From: Comamonadaceae bacterium
GTDB taxonomy: Bacteria > Pseudomonadota > Gammaproteobacteria > Burkholderiales > Burkholderiaceae_C
Direction of reading: 5' to 3'
Assembly: GCA_027485235.1 (NCBI GenBank)
Contig: JAIXRJ010000046.1
Span: 124,001 to 188,000, forward strand
Length of the DNA: 64,000 nt
The notes under the pieces: model-generated
The model's input: the letters and a program-made list of their open reading frames with translations, nothing else
Database searches by the model: none
What the model was told of the DNA's origin: nothing
Position numbers and translations under genes: made by a program
Part shown: positions 38,283 to 50,394 of the stretch, piece by piece
Layout: each line of letters opens with the position of its first letter
How positions within the stretch are numbered: position 1 is the first letter of the stretch

Positions 38283-41228
38283 ATGTCCAGCACCACAGTA
38301 GCCGAGTTCGCCAATGAACTCAAAAAATCCGCCGATGTCCTGTTGCAGCAATTGAGTGCAGCAGGCGTGGCCAAATCTTCGGCCAACGATGCCTTGTCTG
38401 ACAATGACAAGCAAAAACTGCTGAGCTATCTGCAAACCAGTCACGGTACACAGGCTGGCGACCGCAAGAAGATCACCTTGGTCAAGAAGTCCACCAGCGA
38501 GATCAAGCAAGCTGATGCCACGGGCAAGGCCCGCACGATCCAAGTCGAGGTTCGCAAAAAGCGCACCTTGATCAAACGCGATGACGAAGTCGCGCTGGAG
38601 TCGCCGGCTGAAGAGCCGCAAGAAATGGCGATTGACCATGCGGAGTTGGCCCGCCGCGAAGAAGAGGCCCGCCGTCAGGCCGAATTGATTCGTCGTCAAG
38701 AAGAAGAACTGGCTGAAAAGCGCCGTTTGCGTGAAGAACAAGAAGCCAAGCAGCGTGCGTTGGCCGAAGCCGAAGCGCAGCAAGCGAAAGCCGAGTCTGA
38801 AGCTTCCATCCAAGCTGCTGCTCAGGCCAAGCCAGCTTTGAGCCGTGATGAGCGCCAGGAACTGGCCCGGGCTGAGGCCGCGTCCCTCAACGCCTCGCAG
38901 GCCAAGCCTGCAGCTGCAGCGCCTGCGGTGTCAGCGCAAGACACGGCTGCTGCCCTGGCGGCTGAAAAGTTCAAAGCCGATCAACAAGCTCGCGAGAGCG
39001 CAGCATCCAAAGCTGCAGCCGAATCCAAGGCCCGCGCCGACGATGAGACCGCTCGCGCACTGGATTTGGTGGAACGAAGAGGCAAGGCGCTGGCCGAAGC
39101 CGAAGCCATTCGTGCCATGATGAATGCCCCCAAAAAGGTACTCGTCCCCAAAAAAGAAGAACCCAAAGTCGAGCCCAAAGCGGCGGTCAAAGGCACTTTG
39201 CACAAGCCTGCAGGAACGCCTGCGCCCGGTGCCCGCGCTGCCGCAGCGAAAGCCGGTGAAGCTGCAGCACCAGCGGTCAACAAGGAAGTCAAATCCGCCA
39301 AACTCTCCTCCAGTTGGGCCGGTGATCCTGCCAAGAAAAAGGCGATCCCGACCCGTGGTGATACCAGCGGCGGTGTGGGTCGCAACAATTGGCGGACGGG
39401 TCCTCGCGGCCGTCGCGGCAATGAACGCGATCGCGATGATTCACGCGGTCAATCGGCGCCGCAAGAAGTGCGTGTGCTCGAAGTGCACGTCCCCGAAACC
39501 ATCACCGTGGCCGAATTGGCGCACAAGATGGCCATCAAGGCTTCCGAGGTCATCAAGCACTTGATGAAGCTCGGCCAAATGGCCACCATGAACCAGCCCT
39601 TGGACCAAGACACCGCCATGATTGTGGTGGAGGACATGGGCCACAAAGCGGTGGTGGCGGCGCTGGACGATCCGGAAGCTTTCACCGACGAAGAAGTCTC
39701 TGATCAGCAAGCCGAATCCTTGCCCCGGGCGCCTGTGGTCACCGTGATGGGCCACGTTGACCATGGCAAAACCTCCCTGCTTGACTTCATTCGCCGTGCC
39801 AAAGTGGCCTCGGGTGAAGCCGGCGGTATCACGCAGCACATTGGCGCTTACCACGTCGAGACGCCTCGCGGCATGATTTCTTTCCTGGACACGCCCGGTC
39901 ACGAGGCCTTCACGGCCATGCGTGCCCGTGGTGCACAAGCCACCGACATCGTTATCTTGGTGGTGGCAGGTGATGACGGCGTGATGCCGCAGACCAAAGA
40001 AGCCATCAAGCACGCCAAGGCTGCGGGTGTGCCCATCGTGGTGGCCATCAACAAGATGGACAAGCCTGACTCGAACATCGAACGCGTGCGTGCCGAACTG
40101 ATTTCAGAGGAAGTTGTGCCGGAAGAGTTTGGTGGCGAATCGCCTTTTGTCTCCGTGTCGGCCAAGACCGGCATGGGCATTGATGACTTGCTGGAGCAGG
40201 TGCTTTTGCAAGCGGAGGTGCTGGAGCTCAGGGCGCCGGTGCAAGCCGCAGCCAAGGGCTTGGTCATCGAAGCGCGCTTGGACAAGGGGCGTGGTCCTGT
40301 GGCCACTATTCTTGTGCAATCTGGCACTTTGAACACGGGTGATGTGGTGTTGGCGGGTCAAACTTTTGGCCGCGTGCGCGCCATGCTGGACGAAAATGGC
40401 GTGTCGATCAAATCGGCAGGTCCATCGATTCCCGTCGAGATCCAAGGCCTGACCGAAGTGCCGCAGGCCGGTGACGAATTCATGGTCATGGGCGATGAGC
40501 GCCGTGCCCGCGAAATCGCCACTTACCGTGCGGGCAAGTTCCGCAACACCAAACTGGCCAAGCAGCAAGCCGCCAAGCTGGAGAACATGTTCACCGACAT
40601 GTCCGCAGGCGAGGTCAAAATGCTGCCCATCATCGTCAAGGCCGATGTGCAGGGTTCTCAAGAAGCCTTGGGTGCGTCCTTGCTCAAGTTGTCGAACGAA
40701 GAAGTCAAAGTCCAGCTGGTGTATTCCGGCGTGGGCGGCATCAGCGAATCGGACATCAACCTCGCGATCGCCTCCAAAGCCATCGTGATCGGTTTCAACG
40801 TGCGCGCCGATGCCGGTGCACGCAAATTGGCCGAAGGCAATGGCGTGGACCTGCATTACTACAACATCATTTATGACGCTGTGGACGAACTCAAGGCCGC
40901 CATGTCGGGCATGTTGGCGCCCGAGCAGCGCGAAGAAATCATGGGCATGGCCGAAATTCGCACCGTGTTCGTGGCGTCCAAGATCGGCACGGTGGCGGGT
41001 TGTATGGTCACCTCCGGTCAAGTCACCCGCAGTGCCAAGTTCCGTCTGTTGCGCGACAACGTGGTCATCTACACCGGCGAACTTGATTCGCTCAAGCGCC
41101 TCAAGGACGACGTGCGGGAGGTCAAAGAAGGCTTCGAGTGCGGTATCAAGCTCAAGAACTACAACGACATCAAGGAAGGCGATCAGCTCGAATTCTTCGA
41201 CGTCAAGGAAATCGCGAGAACGATGTAA
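38283..41228 (+). CDS. infB: Translation initiation factor IF-2
   Basis: A 981-residue GTPase that brings fMet-tRNA to the 30S subunit. The N-terminus (1-60) is the IF2N domain starting [16 protein letters not shown], followed by about 350 residues of charged Ala/Glu/Lys-rich sequence. The GTPase domain has G1 GHVDHGKTS at 490-498, DTPGHEAF (G3) and NKMDKP (G4), followed by the standard C-terminal domains. A GGAGG site at 38265-38269 is 13 bases before ATG 38283; an in-frame TTG at 38271 is too close to it to be used. The long N-terminal region is typical of Burkholderiales. Confidence 0.97.
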   Translation: MSSTTVAEFANELKKSADVLLQQLSAAGVAKSSANDALSDNDKQKLLSYLQTSHGTQAGDRKKITLVKKSTSEIKQADATGKARTIQVEVRKKRTLIKRDDEVALESPAEEPQEMAIDHAELARREEEARRQAELIRRQEEELAEKRRLREEQEAKQRALAEAEAQQAKAESEASIQAAAQAKPALSRDERQELARAEAASLNASQAKPAAAAPAVSAQDTAAALAAEKFKADQQARESAASKAAAESKARADDETARALDLVERRGKALAEAEAIRAMMNAPKKVLVPKKEEPKVEPKAAVKGTLHKPAGTPAPGARAAAAKAGEAAAPAVNKEVKSAKLSSSWAGDPAKKKAIPTRGDTSGGVGRNNWRTGPRGRRGNERDRDDSRGQSAPQEVRVLEVHVPETITVAELAHKMAIKASEVIKHLMKLGQMATMNQPLDQDTAMIVVEDMGHKAVVAALDDPEAFTDEEVSDQQAESLPRAPVVTVMGHVDHGKTSLLDFIRRAKVASGEAGGITQHIGAYHVETPRGMISFLDTPGHEAFTAMRARGAQATDIVILVVAGDDGVMPQTKEAIKHAKAAGVPIVVAINKMDKPDSNIERVRAELISEEVVPEEFGGESPFVSVSAKTGMGIDDLLEQVLLQAEVLELRAPVQAAAKGLVIEARLDKGRGPVATILVQSGTLNTGDVVLAGQTFGRVRAMLDENGVSIKSAGPSIPVEIQGLTEVPQAGDEFMVMGDERRAREIATYRAGKFRNTKLAKQQAAKLENMFTDMSAGEVKMLPIIVKADVQGSQEALGASLLKLSNEEVKVQLVYSGVGGISESDINLAIASKAIVIGFNVRADAGARKLAEGNGVDLHYYNIIYDAVDELKAAMSGMLAPEQREEIMGMAEIRTVFVASKIGTVAGCMVTSGQVTRSAKFRLLRDNVVIYTGELDSLKRLKDDVREVKEGFECGIKLKNYNDIKEGDQLEFFDVKEIARTM

Positions 41229-41603
41229 ATGGTGCGCAGAAAGCCATCGTCCGTGCCCAATCGCGGTTTCCGCGTGGCCGACCAGATCCAGCGTGATCTG
41301 GCCGAGTTGATCGCGCGCGAGTTGAAAGACCCACGCGTGGGGATGGTCACGATCAACGCGGTCGAGGTGACACCTGACTACGCCCATGCGAAAGTGTTTT
41401 TCAGTGTTTTGACGGGAAACCCCGATGAAGCCAACGAGGGCCTGAATGCAGCGGCGGGTTTTTTGCGCAATGGTTTGTTCAAGCGATTGCACATCCACAC
41501 TGTGCCGACCTTGCACTTTCTGTTTGACCGCACCACCGAGCGTGCTTCCGACATGAATGCCTTGATCGCCAAGGCTGTGTCGTCTCGCGCCCAAGAGGAC
41601 TGA
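41229..41603 (+). CDS. rbfA: Ribosome-binding factor A
   Basis: A 124-residue KH-fold factor that acts in late 30S maturation and cold adaptation. It shows the family start [18 protein letters not shown], the [11 protein letters not shown] block and [20 protein letters not shown]. The start codon follows the infB stop with no gap, so it is translated from the same message and depends on infB termination. Confidence 0.96.
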   Translation: MVRRKPSSVPNRGFRVADQIQRDLAELIARELKDPRVGMVTINAVEVTPDYAHAKVFFSVLTGNPDEANEGLNAAAGFLRNGLFKRLHIHTVPTLHFLFDRTTERASDMNALIAKAVSSRAQED

Positions 41604-41605
41604 GC

Positions 41606-42586
41606 ATGAACGTGCCACGCACTCGGGTGCAGCGGCGCCCTGTGCACGGGGTGTTGCTGCTCGATAAACCGCTGGGTCTTTCCAGCAACCAGGCTTTGCA
41701 GAAAGCCAAGTGGTTGCTGCGGGCCGAAAAAGCAGGTCACACCGGCACGCTGGACCCGTTGGCAACAGGGGTATTGCCTTTGTGTTTTGGTGCCGGCACC
41801 AAATTCAGCCAGTTGCATCTGGATGCTGACAAGACCTATGAGACCACGGTGCGACTGGGTTTGAAAACCAGCACGGGCGATGCGGAAGGTGATGTGATCT
41901 CTGTCCGAGAAGTGTCATGTTCGGCAGGTAAGGTGATGGAAGTGTTGGATCTGTTCATGGGGGCCATACAACAAGTGCCGCCGATGCACAGTGCCTTGAA
42001 AAAGAACGGCAAGGCTTTGTACGAATACGCCCGCGAGGGCGAAACCGTTGAACGCGAAGCGCGCAATGTGGTGATTCATGATTTGGAGTTGCTGGACTTG
42101 CAACTGCAAGGCGATGCGCCATTTTTGCGTTTGAGGGTCCGTTGCAGCAAAGGCACTTACATTCGAACGCTGGGTGAGGACATCGCCGAAGCTTTGGGTT
42201 GTGGCGGCCACTTGAGCTGTTTGCGCAGGGTGGTCACAGGGCCTTTTGATGCCTCGCAGTGCGTGAGTCTTTTGGCGCTGGAAGGCATGAGTGAAGAAGA
42301 GCGTCTTGGCGCTTTGCTGGCGGTGGATGTTTTGTTGCCAGATCACACCCAGGTGGGTCTGGACAGCGACAACGCCGGAAGATTTTTGAGTGGGGTGCGC
42401 CGACGCGGCCCTTGGCTTGATTGTGATCATGTGGCCGTCTATGGAGAACATCCTCGGGCATTGCTGGGAACAGCACATGTGCGTGGCGGCGAATTGATTC
42501 CGGGTCGATTGTTGAGCCCGATTGAAATTCAACAGATTTTGGAAAAATCACCTGTCAACGAGCCTTTGCTGGCCGAGCAGGTTTAA
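41606..42586 (+). CDS. truB: tRNA pseudouridine(55) synthase TruB
   Basis: A 326-residue enzyme that makes pseudouridine 55 in the T-loop of tRNAs. The catalytic Asp is Asp50 in [36 protein letters not shown] and the [15 protein letters not shown] motif (about 180-194) are also present. It starts 2 bases after rbfA, last of the rimP-truB run, and is followed 13 bases later by typA. Confidence 0.96.
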   Translation: MNVPRTRVQRRPVHGVLLLDKPLGLSSNQALQKAKWLLRAEKAGHTGTLDPLATGVLPLCFGAGTKFSQLHLDADKTYETTVRLGLKTSTGDAEGDVISVREVSCSAGKVMEVLDLFMGAIQQVPPMHSALKKNGKALYEYAREGETVEREARNVVIHDLELLDLQLQGDAPFLRLRVRCSKGTYIRTLGEDIAEALGCGGHLSCLRRVVTGPFDASQCVSLLALEGMSEEERLGALLAVDVLLPDHTQVGLDSDNAGRFLSGVRRRGPWLDCDHVAVYGEHPRALLGTAHVRGGELIPGRLLSPIEIQQILEKSPVNEPLLAEQV

Positions 42587-42599
42587 AGGAAGAGAAAGC

Positions 42600-44417
42600 A
42601 TGAGCAAGCAAATTCGCAACATCGCCATCATCGCGCACGTTGACCATGGAAAAACCACCATGGTCGACCAACTGCTGCGCCAGTCCGGCACCTTTGCTGA
42701 CCACGAAAAAGTGGTCGACACCGTCATGGACAACAACGCCATTGAACGCGAGCGTGGCATCACCATCTTGGCCAAGAACTGCGCCGTCAGCTGGGAAGGT
42801 ACCCACATCAACATCGTGGACACCCCTGGACACGCGGACTTCGGTGGTGAAGTCGAACGCGCTTTGTCCATGGTCGACGGCGTGGTGCTGTTGATCGACG
42901 CGCAAGAAGGCCCCATGCCTCAGACCCGTTTCGTGACCAAAAAAGCTTTGGCTTTGGGCCTCAAGCCCATCGTCGTGGTCAACAAGGTCGACAAGCCCGG
43001 TGCCAACCCCGACAAAGTGGTGAACGCCGCCTTTGACCTTTTCGACAAACTGGGTGCCAACGACGAGCAGCTGGATTTCCCTGTGGTGTATGCCTCAGGT
43101 ATCAACGGCTGGACATCGATGGAAGAGGGTGCGCCGGGTGAGCAGTGGGGCCCCGACATGTCGGCCCTGTTCAATACGGTGTTACAACACGTCAAGCCCA
43201 ACGCAGGTGACCCCGCAGCGCCGCTTCAACTGCAGATTTCTGCACTCGACTTCTCGACATTCGTCGGGCGCATCGGTGTGGGCCGCATCAGCCAAGGCAC
43301 CATCAAGCCCAACATGGACGTGCTGGTCATGGAAGGCCCGGACGGCTCCACCATCAAAGGCCGCGTCAACCAAGTGTTGACCTTCCAGGGTTTGGACCGT
43401 GTGCAAGTGACCGAAGCCGGTCCTGGCGACATTGTTTTGATCAACGGCATTGCCGACCTGAACATTGGCGTCACGGTGACCGACCCGCTCAACCCTGCAC
43501 CGCTGCCCATGCTGAAAGTGGACGAGCCCACATTGACCATGAATTTTTGCGTGAACACCTCGCCGTTGGCGGGCCGCGAAGGCAAGTACGTCACCAGTCG
43601 CCAAATCTGGGACCGCCTGCAAAAAGAGCTGCAACACAATGTGGCCCTGCGCGTCAACGAAACCGACGAAGAAGGCATCTTTGAAGTCATGGGGCGTGGT
43701 GAATTGCACCTGACCATCTTGCTCGAAAACATGCGCCGTGAAGGCTACGAATTGGCGGTATCCAAGCCGCGCGTGCTGTTCCGTGACGTCAATGGCGAGC
43801 GTCATGAGCCCATCGAGTTGGTCACGGCCGACATCGAAGAAACCCACCAGGGTGGTGTCATGCAAGCCTTGGGCGAGCGCAAGGGCGAACTGGTCAACAT
43901 GGAACCCGATGGCCGCGGTCGTGTCCGTTTGGAATACCGCATTCCTGCCCGTGGCCTGATCGGTTTCACCAACGAATTCCTGAACCTGACCCGTGGCTCC
44001 GGTTTGATCTCCAACATTTTCGACAGCTACGAAGCCCACAAGGGTGACATCGGTGGTCGTAAAAACGGTGTGCTGATTTCCATGGACGATGGTGAAATCT
44101 TCACCTACGCCTTGGGCAAACTCGACGATCGCGGCCGCATGTTCGTCAAGGCGAACGATCCGGTGTACGAAGGCATGATCGTGGGCATCCACAGCCGTGA
44201 CAACGACCTGGTGGTCAACGCCACCCGCACCAAACAGCTGACCAACTTCCGCGTCTCCGGCAAGGAAGACGCCATCAAGATCACGCCCCCGATTGACCTG
44301 ACGCTGGAATACGGCGTCGAATTCATCGAAGACGACGAGCTGGTCGAGATCACGCCCAAGAGTGTTCGTCTGCGCAAGCGTTTCCTCAAGGAAAGCGACC
44401 GCAAGCGCAACAAATGA
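42600..44417 (+). CDS. typA: Ribosome-associated GTPase TypA/BipA
   Basis: A 605-residue translational GTPase related to EF-G that supports 50S assembly and stress growth. G1 is AHVDHGKTT (12-20), the switch I region carries RERGITIL, then [16 protein letters not shown] (G3) and NKVDKPGA (G4). The C-terminal BipA-specific domain is rich in Lys and Arg (about 480-605). AGGAAGAGAAAGC before ATG 42600 provides the ribosome site. The frame is open into truB, but the family start is [18 protein letters not shown]. Confidence 0.96.
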   Translation: MSKQIRNIAIIAHVDHGKTTMVDQLLRQSGTFADHEKVVDTVMDNNAIERERGITILAKNCAVSWEGTHINIVDTPGHADFGGEVERALSMVDGVVLLIDAQEGPMPQTRFVTKKALALGLKPIVVVNKVDKPGANPDKVVNAAFDLFDKLGANDEQLDFPVVYASGINGWTSMEEGAPGEQWGPDMSALFNTVLQHVKPNAGDPAAPLQLQISALDFSTFVGRIGVGRISQGTIKPNMDVLVMEGPDGSTIKGRVNQVLTFQGLDRVQVTEAGPGDIVLINGIADLNIGVTVTDPLNPAPLPMLKVDEPTLTMNFCVNTSPLAGREGKYVTSRQIWDRLQKELQHNVALRVNETDEEGIFEVMGRGELHLTILLENMRREGYELAVSKPRVLFRDVNGERHEPIELVTADIEETHQGGVMQALGERKGELVNMEPDGRGRVRLEYRIPARGLIGFTNEFLNLTRGSGLISNIFDSYEAHKGDIGGRKNGVLISMDDGEIFTYALGKLDDRGRMFVKANDPVYEGMIVGIHSRDNDLVVNATRTKQLTNFRVSGKEDAIKITPPIDLTLEYGVEFIEDDELVEITPKSVRLRKRFLKESDRKRNK

Positions 44418-44438
44418 TCTGAGAAAAGCGGGCTTGAC

Positions 44439-45320
44439 ATGAAACTCAGTCATGGCCAGGCGGTCGCGATGATGGTGGGGATCACAGCCTTGTGGTCCAT
44501 TGCTGGTGTCGTGACCCGTCAATTGGAACAAGCGCGCAGCTTTGAGGTCACTTTCTGGCGCAGCTTCTTCACGGCGCTGTCCTTGTTGGTCATCCTTCCG
44601 CTGTGGCAAGGCAAAGGCGTGTGGTCACGCTTGCCCTGGAAAAGCCCCTATTTTTGGCTTTCCGGCCTTTGCTGGAGTGTCATGTTCACCGCCTTCATGC
44701 TCGCATTGACGCTGACGGCGGTGGCCAACGTGTTGATCACCCTGGCGCTGGGTCCTTTGCTCACGGCCTTGTTCACACGGGTATTTTTGGGCTACCGACT
44801 GCCATTGCGCACTTGGGGTGCGATCGTGATGGCCGGTGTCGGTATCGCTTGGATGTACGGCAACCAACTGAGCATGGGTTCACCCAACTTCTTGCTGGGA
44901 TCTTTGGTGGCACTGTGCGTGCCCATGGCAGGCGCCGTGCAGTGGACGCTGGTCCAAAAAAGCCATGCCGAAGGTCTGGATCTGGACCTGGTGCCCTCGG
45001 TGTTGATGGGGGCATTGATCTCTTCGGTAATCACCTTTCCTTTGGCTTGGCCGCTTCAGGCCTCGGTGCACGATGTCAGTTGGCTGGCCATGTTGGGCTT
45101 GTTTCAGCTGGCGATTCCCTGCGCCTTGTCGGTCGTTTGTGCGCGGGTGCTCAAAGCCCCCGAGGTGTCGCTTCTGGCGCTGCTCGAGATTGTTTTTGGC
45201 ATCGCGTTGGCTTGGTGGGGTGCGCATGAAACGCCTGACCCCAGCGTTTTGTTGGGGGGCGCCTTGGTGTTGCTGGCCTTGCTCATGAATGAAGTTTTAG
45301 CCTGGAAAAACAATGCTTGA
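44439..45320 (+). CDS. EamA/DMT-superfamily permease
   Basis: A 293-residue inner-membrane protein with ten predicted hydrophobic segments arranged as two EamA repeats (about 10-140 and 155-285). ALWSIAGVVTRQL in the first repeat and FWRSFFTALSLLVILPLW are typical of drug/metabolite exporters. Such proteins export amino acids, cofactors or small metabolites; substrate is not predictable. It overlaps the next gene by 8 bases. Confidence 0.88.
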   Translation: MKLSHGQAVAMMVGITALWSIAGVVTRQLEQARSFEVTFWRSFFTALSLLVILPLWQGKGVWSRLPWKSPYFWLSGLCWSVMFTAFMLALTLTAVANVLITLALGPLLTALFTRVFLGYRLPLRTWGAIVMAGVGIAWMYGNQLSMGSPNFLLGSLVALCVPMAGAVQWTLVQKSHAEGLDLDLVPSVLMGALISSVITFPLAWPLQASVHDVSWLAMLGLFQLAIPCALSVVCARVLKAPEVSLLALLEIVFGIALAWWGAHETPDPSVLLGGALVLLALLMNEVLAWKNNA

Positions 45321-46395
45321 CGTCATCGCCACCATCGAAGGCCGCATCGGCTGCATCACCTTGAACCGGCCCAAAGCTCTCAATGCTTTGTCCCTGAACA
45401 TGGTGCGTGACATCACCCAAGTGCTGTTGGACTGGCAACACCACGACCAGGTCTTGGCGGTGGCCGTACGCGGTACCCACAAAGAAGGCCCGTTTGGTGC
45501 TTTTTGTGCAGGCGGTGACATTCGCTTTTTTCACCAGGCCGCCACTTCGGGCGATCCGCGTCTGGAAGATTTTTTCACCGAAGAGTACCGCCTGAACCAT
45601 TTGATCCACACCTATCCCAAGCCCTACATCGCCTTGATGGACGGTATCGTGATGGGCGGCGGCATGGGCATCAGCCAAGGTGCCAGCGTGCGTGTGGTCA
45701 CCGAACGCAGCAAGATGGCCATGCCCGAGACCCACATCGGCCTGTTTCCCGATGTGGGGGGCGGTTACTTTTTGAGCCGCTGCGCAGGCCGATTGGGCGA
45801 ATACCTGGGCTTGACCGGCCACCTGTTGCAAGGCGAAGACGCCGTGCATGCGGGGCTGGCCGATGGTCTGGTCAACTCCGGCAAATTGGAACACCTCTGG
45901 CAAACCTTGATCGACACGCCGTTTGAAAATGGCGAAGCCGTGGAGCGTTGGGTCACCACCCGTTTTGACCGGTTGGACAAATCAGGTTTAGCCCACCGTG
46001 CTGAGATGGACGCTGTGTTCGGTTTGCCCAGTGTGGGCGACATTTTGCAAAAGCTCGAAGCTGAGAGCGATGAATGGTCCGTGCAAACCGCCAAAACCTT
46101 GCGTCACCGTTCTCCCTTGATGCTGCATGTGGTGCTGGAACAAATCCGCCGCGCCCGAGGCATGGGCTTGGCCGATGACTTGCGCATGGAGCGTGATCTG
46201 GTGCGTCACTGTTTTGCGCTGCGCCCCGTGACAAACAGCGAGACCGTGGAAGGCATCCGAGCCTTGGCGGTGGACAAAGACCACAACCCGCATTGGAAGC
46301 CTGCACGTTCAGAAGATGTGGATGCGGCCGAAGTGGCGGCCTTCTTTGTCAGCCCTTGGCCCGTTCATGCCCACCCGCTTCGCGAGCTGTGCTGA
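45313..46395 (+). CDS. Enoyl-CoA hydratase/isomerase family, 3-hydroxyisobutyryl-CoA hydrolase type
   Basis: A 360-residue crotonase-fold protein. ITLNRPKALNALSLNMV opens the fold. FCAGGDIRFFHQ and MDGIVMGGGMGISQGA form the two oxyanion loops, and MAMPETHIGLFPDVGGGYFLSR carries the catalytic Glu and Asp of the HIBYL-CoA hydrolase branch. The extra C-terminal 80 residues relative to simple hydratases also fit this branch. It would act in valine breakdown, but no other valine gene is nearby. Its stop codon TGA abuts the smpB stop on the other strand (TGATCA). Confidence 0.88.
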   Translation: MLDVIATIEGRIGCITLNRPKALNALSLNMVRDITQVLLDWQHHDQVLAVAVRGTHKEGPFGAFCAGGDIRFFHQAATSGDPRLEDFFTEEYRLNHLIHTYPKPYIALMDGIVMGGGMGISQGASVRVVTERSKMAMPETHIGLFPDVGGGYFLSRCAGRLGEYLGLTGHLLQGEDAVHAGLADGLVNSGKLEHLWQTLIDTPFENGEAVERWVTTRFDRLDKSGLAHRAEMDAVFGLPSVGDILQKLEAESDEWSVQTAKTLRHRSPLMLHVVLEQIRRARGMGLADDLRMERDLVRHCFALRPVTNSETVEGIRALAVDKDHNPHWKPARSEDVDAAEVAAFFVSPWPVHAHPLRELC

Positions 46396-46884
46396 TCAGC
46401 GGTGGCGGCTTTTCATCGCGCGTTCGACTTCACGCTTGCCTTCGCGGTCTTTGATGGTGTCCCGCTTGTCGTGTTCTGCCTTGCCCTTGGCCAGCGCAAT
46501 GTCGCATTTCACCTTGCCTGATTTCCAGTGCAGGTTGATGGGCACGAGGGTGTAGCCCTTTTGTTCGATCTTGCCGATCAGCCGTTTGATTTCTTCCTTG
46601 TTCAGCAGCAATTTGCGCGTGCGAGCAGCTTCAGGGTTGATGTGGGTGGAGGCGGTTTTCAGCGGGTTGATCAGGCAACCAATGATGAAGAGCTCACCAT
46701 TGCGGATCACCACATAGCCATCGGTCAGCTGCACCTTGCCTTCGCGAATGGCCTTGACCTCCCAGCCTTCCAGCACCATGCCCGCTTCGTAGCGCTCTTC
46801 AAAAAAATAGTCGAAGGCAGCCTTTTTGTTCTCGGCGATCTTGGCAAAGGTGGGGGCAGCAGGGGACTTTTTGGTGGTGGCCAT
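46396..46884 (-). CDS. smpB: SsrA-binding protein SmpB
   Basis: A 162-residue partner of tmRNA in rescue of stalled ribosomes. [34 protein letters not shown] and [11 protein letters not shown] are the family blocks, and the C-terminal tail is Lys/Arg-rich as needed to enter the mRNA channel. It is convergent with and directly abuts the hydrolase gene. It is divergent from ratA across 94 bases, the conserved smpB/ratA arrangement. No tmRNA gene is in the window. Confidence 0.96.
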   Translation of the reverse strand: MATTKKSPAAPTFAKIAENKKAAFDYFFEERYEAGMVLEGWEVKAIREGKVQLTDGYVVIRNGELFIIGCLINPLKTASTHINPEAARTRKLLLNKEEIKRLIGKIEQKGYTLVPINLHWKSGKVKCDIALAKGKAEHDKRDTIKDREGKREVERAMKSRHR

Positions 46885-46978
46885 GGGGGGTCAGGTGGGG
46901 GACGGCCTGGCCGTTCTCAAGGAAATCCAGCCGGGAGCAAGCAAAGCGCCGGGATGGAAAACTACAATCGACCATTGT

Positions 46979-47419
46979 ATGAAGAATATTCACAAGTCCG
47001 TCCTGATCTGGTACTCGCCAGAGGAAATGTTTCGCTTGGTCACCGATGTGGACCAGTACCCTGAGTTTTTGCCTTGGTGTGACAAAGCCCGGGTGCTGGA
47101 AACCGATGACCAGGGCATGGTGGCCGAAGTGGGCATCAGCCTGGGCGGCATTCACCAAACCTTCACCACTCGCAACACGCACGAAGAAGGCCGATCGGTC
47201 AGGATGAGTCTGGTCCAAGGCCCTTTTTCCAGGCTGAGCGGCATGTGGCGATTCACGCCCGTGGGCGACGGCTCGCAACGCGCTTGTAAGGTCGAGCTGG
47301 ATCTGCAGTACGGCTTTTCCAGCAAGACATTGGCCGCCTTGGTCGGGCCGGTGTTTGACAAGATCGCGGCCAGTCTGGTCGACGCCTTTGTCAAGCGTGC
47401 TGAAGCGGTGTACGGCTGA
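46979..47419 (+). CDS. ratA: RatA-family START-domain protein (COQ10-like)
   Basis: A 146-residue START/polyketide-cyclase fold protein. YSPEEMFRLVTDVDQYPEFLPWC is the family start and the lipid-binding cavity residues follow. In E. coli RatA was described as a 50S-binding toxin, while homologues (COQ10) bind ubiquinone; the ubiquinone-chaperone role is more likely in general, but I cannot decide from sequence. It is divergent from smpB and followed by rnfH after 4 bases. A TACAAT at 46963-46968 lies so close that the transcript might have almost no leader. Confidence 0.9.
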   Translation: MKNIHKSVLIWYSPEEMFRLVTDVDQYPEFLPWCDKARVLETDDQGMVAEVGISLGGIHQTFTTRNTHEEGRSVRMSLVQGPFSRLSGMWRFTPVGDGSQRACKVELDLQYGFSSKTLAALVGPVFDKIAASLVDAFVKRAEAVYG

Positions 47420-47423
47420 GCCG

Positions 47424-47780
47424 ATGATCCAAGTCACGCTGTGTTGGAGCCTTGGGCCGCGCCATGTGCAGGAGTTCAAATTGAGCGTGCCAGAGGGCAG
47501 CACGGTGGAAACGGTTTGTGATCTTGGTATTGCCCATTGGCTTGAAGTTAGCCCAGTTGCCGATCCCGTTTCCCTGTCATCGCTCAAGTTTCAGCAACCC
47601 GGCATCTGGGGCAAAAAAGTGCCCTGGACGCAGACTGTCAAAGCGGACGACCGCATCGAGTTGTACCGCCCGCTCAAGGTTGACCCCAAAGTGGCACGCC
47701 GCCAGCGCTTCAAGCGCCAAGGCAAAGGCCGCACAGGCCTTTTTGCCAACCGCAAAAGCGGCTCTGCGGCGGGTTACTGA
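47424..47780 (+). CDS. rnfH: RnfH-family ubiquitin-like protein
   Basis: A 118-residue protein with a beta-grasp fold in its first 90 residues (IQVTLCWSLGPRHVQEFKL ... DRIELYRPLKVDPKVARRQR) and a basic Lys/Arg tail. The ELYRPLKVDPK block identifies the family. Its molecular role is not settled; the ratA-rnfH pairing next to smpB is conserved in beta- and gammaproteobacteria. ATG at 47424 lies 4 bases after the ratA stop. Confidence 0.9.
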   Translation: MIQVTLCWSLGPRHVQEFKLSVPEGSTVETVCDLGIAHWLEVSPVADPVSLSSLKFQQPGIWGKKVPWTQTVKADDRIELYRPLKVDPKVARRQRFKRQGKGRTGLFANRKSGSAAGY

Positions 47781-47788
47781 AAGCCACC

Positions 47789-48697
47789 ATGCAAGCCCTT
47801 TTGAACGCCATCGCCCAGATGCCGCTGGTCGAAGACGCCCAACGTGTTTTTCATGGACGAGGCGGCATGTACCCCGGCTGTGAGCAGTGGTCGCTCGACT
47901 GGTTTGCCCCGGTTTGGGTGCTGACCAGCTTCAAGCCGGTGAGCGAAGAAGAATTGGCCGCGTGCCACAGCGCTCTGAAATCCCGTTGGCAAACGCTGGC
48001 CCCGGGCCAGCCACTCCACTGGGTGTTCCAAAGTCGGGTGACCGGTGAAGCAGAAACCCGCCTCATGGCAGGCACAGTGCCCGAGCCGCATGTGGTGACC
48101 GAACAAGGCGCCCGTTACATCGTCCATGTGATGCGCGGGCAAAACCACGGCTTGTTTCTGGACATGGCTAAGGGCCGCGAATGGCTGAAAAACCATGCCC
48201 AACACGAAAACGTGCTCAACCTCTTTGCCTACACCTGCGCGTTTTCGGTGGTGGCCTTGCGAGGCGGGGCAGCGCAGGTGGTCAACCTCGACATGAGCCA
48301 GGGCGCTTTGGCCATCGGCCAACAAAACCACCGCCTGAACGACTTGCCGCCCAAAGCCCGTTTTTTGGGCCACGACATCTTCAAAACCTGGGGCAAGATC
48401 AACAAAATGGGGCCATACGGCGTGATCGTGATCGATCCGCCCAGTTACCAAAAGGGCAGCTTCATCGCCACCAAGGACTACATCAAGCTGATCCGCCGAT
48501 TGCCGGATTTGCTGGAGCCGCAAGGCCATGTGCTGCTGTGCCTGAACGCGCCCGAGCTGGACACGCAGTTTCTGCACGCCCAGATGGCCGAGGCGGCACC
48601 CAGTTTGCGATTTGTCGAACGGCTGGCCAATCCGGCTGCTTTTGTCGACATCGACCCCGAAAAGTCTCTCAAAGTGCTGCATTACCAAAACGCCTGA
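47789..48697 (+). CDS. Class I SAM-dependent methyltransferase, RlmI/RlmK-like
   Basis: A 302-residue methyltransferase. The SAM-binding motif VLNLFAYTCAFSVVAL is at about 142-157, an acidic residue in VNLDMSQGAL follows, and the catalytic motif VIDPPSYQKGSF is at about 211-222. The last is the N-D-P-P type site used for base methylation of 23S rRNA in the RlmI/RlmK group, but the N-terminal PUA domain of RlmI is lacking here. The target is therefore not certain. It lies 8 bases after rnfH, so it is part of ratA-rnfH-methyltransferase. Confidence 0.82.
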   Translation: MQALLNAIAQMPLVEDAQRVFHGRGGMYPGCEQWSLDWFAPVWVLTSFKPVSEEELAACHSALKSRWQTLAPGQPLHWVFQSRVTGEAETRLMAGTVPEPHVVTEQGARYIVHVMRGQNHGLFLDMAKGREWLKNHAQHENVLNLFAYTCAFSVVALRGGAAQVVNLDMSQGALAIGQQNHRLNDLPPKARFLGHDIFKTWGKINKMGPYGVIVIDPPSYQKGSFIATKDYIKLIRRLPDLLEPQGHVLLCLNAPELDTQFLHAQMAEAAPSLRFVERLANPAAFVDIDPEKSLKVLHYQNA

Positions 48698-48754
48698 GCG
48701 GCCTAGCCGCTGCCTCCATGAGGGTCCGGCGCTCGGCTTGGGCTGTGCAGTTTT

Positions 48755-48796
48755 GGTCACACCTCAGGCCACCTTTTTGGCCACTTCTTTGGCCAC
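48755..48796 (+). repeat. Four GG(T/C)CAC repeats at about one helical turn upstream of guaB
   Basis: GGTCAC at 48755, then GGCCAC at 48768, 48779 and 48791, at steps of 13, 11 and 12 bases, each in a T/C-rich setting. The array ends 30 bases before a TACAAT -10 candidate (48827-48832) of guaB. The regular spacing on one face of the helix suggests a protein-binding array. Confidence 0.5.
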
Positions 48797-48826
48797 CTGT
48801 CAGGGAAATCCCTTGGACCGCACGGG

Positions 48827-48832
48827 TACAAT
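48827..48832 (+). promoter_or_regulatory. Candidate -10 box of guaB
   Basis: TACAAT within GGGTACAATCCG, 22 bases before the guaB start. The only TTGGAC nearby is 8 bases upstream, too close for a standard -35, so the promoter may depend on an activator or lack a -35. Confidence 0.45.
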
Positions 48833-48851
48833 CCGTTTTTTGGAGCCCTAG

Positions 48852-50324
<1,473 letters not shown>

Positions 50325-50342
50325 AATCTGTACCTGATCACC

Positions 50343-50369
50343 AAGGCGTCTGCACCCCAGACGCCTTTT
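50343..50369 (+). terminator. Intrinsic terminator between guaB and guaA
   Basis: AAGGCGTCTG (50343-50352), a 5-base loop and CAGACGCCTT (50358-50367) form a perfect 10-bp stem followed by a short T run. It lies 25 bases before guaA, so guaA either has its own promoter or is reached by read-through. Confidence 0.8.
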
Positions 50370-50394
50370 CATTTCTCAAAGAACGACGCCTGCC

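Noticed and set aside
46979..47780. ratA-rnfH as a toxin-antitoxin system
   Set aside because: The pair is a conserved housekeeping arrangement; the sequence gives the START fold and the beta-grasp fold, and the toxin description of RatA does not make RnfH an antitoxin.
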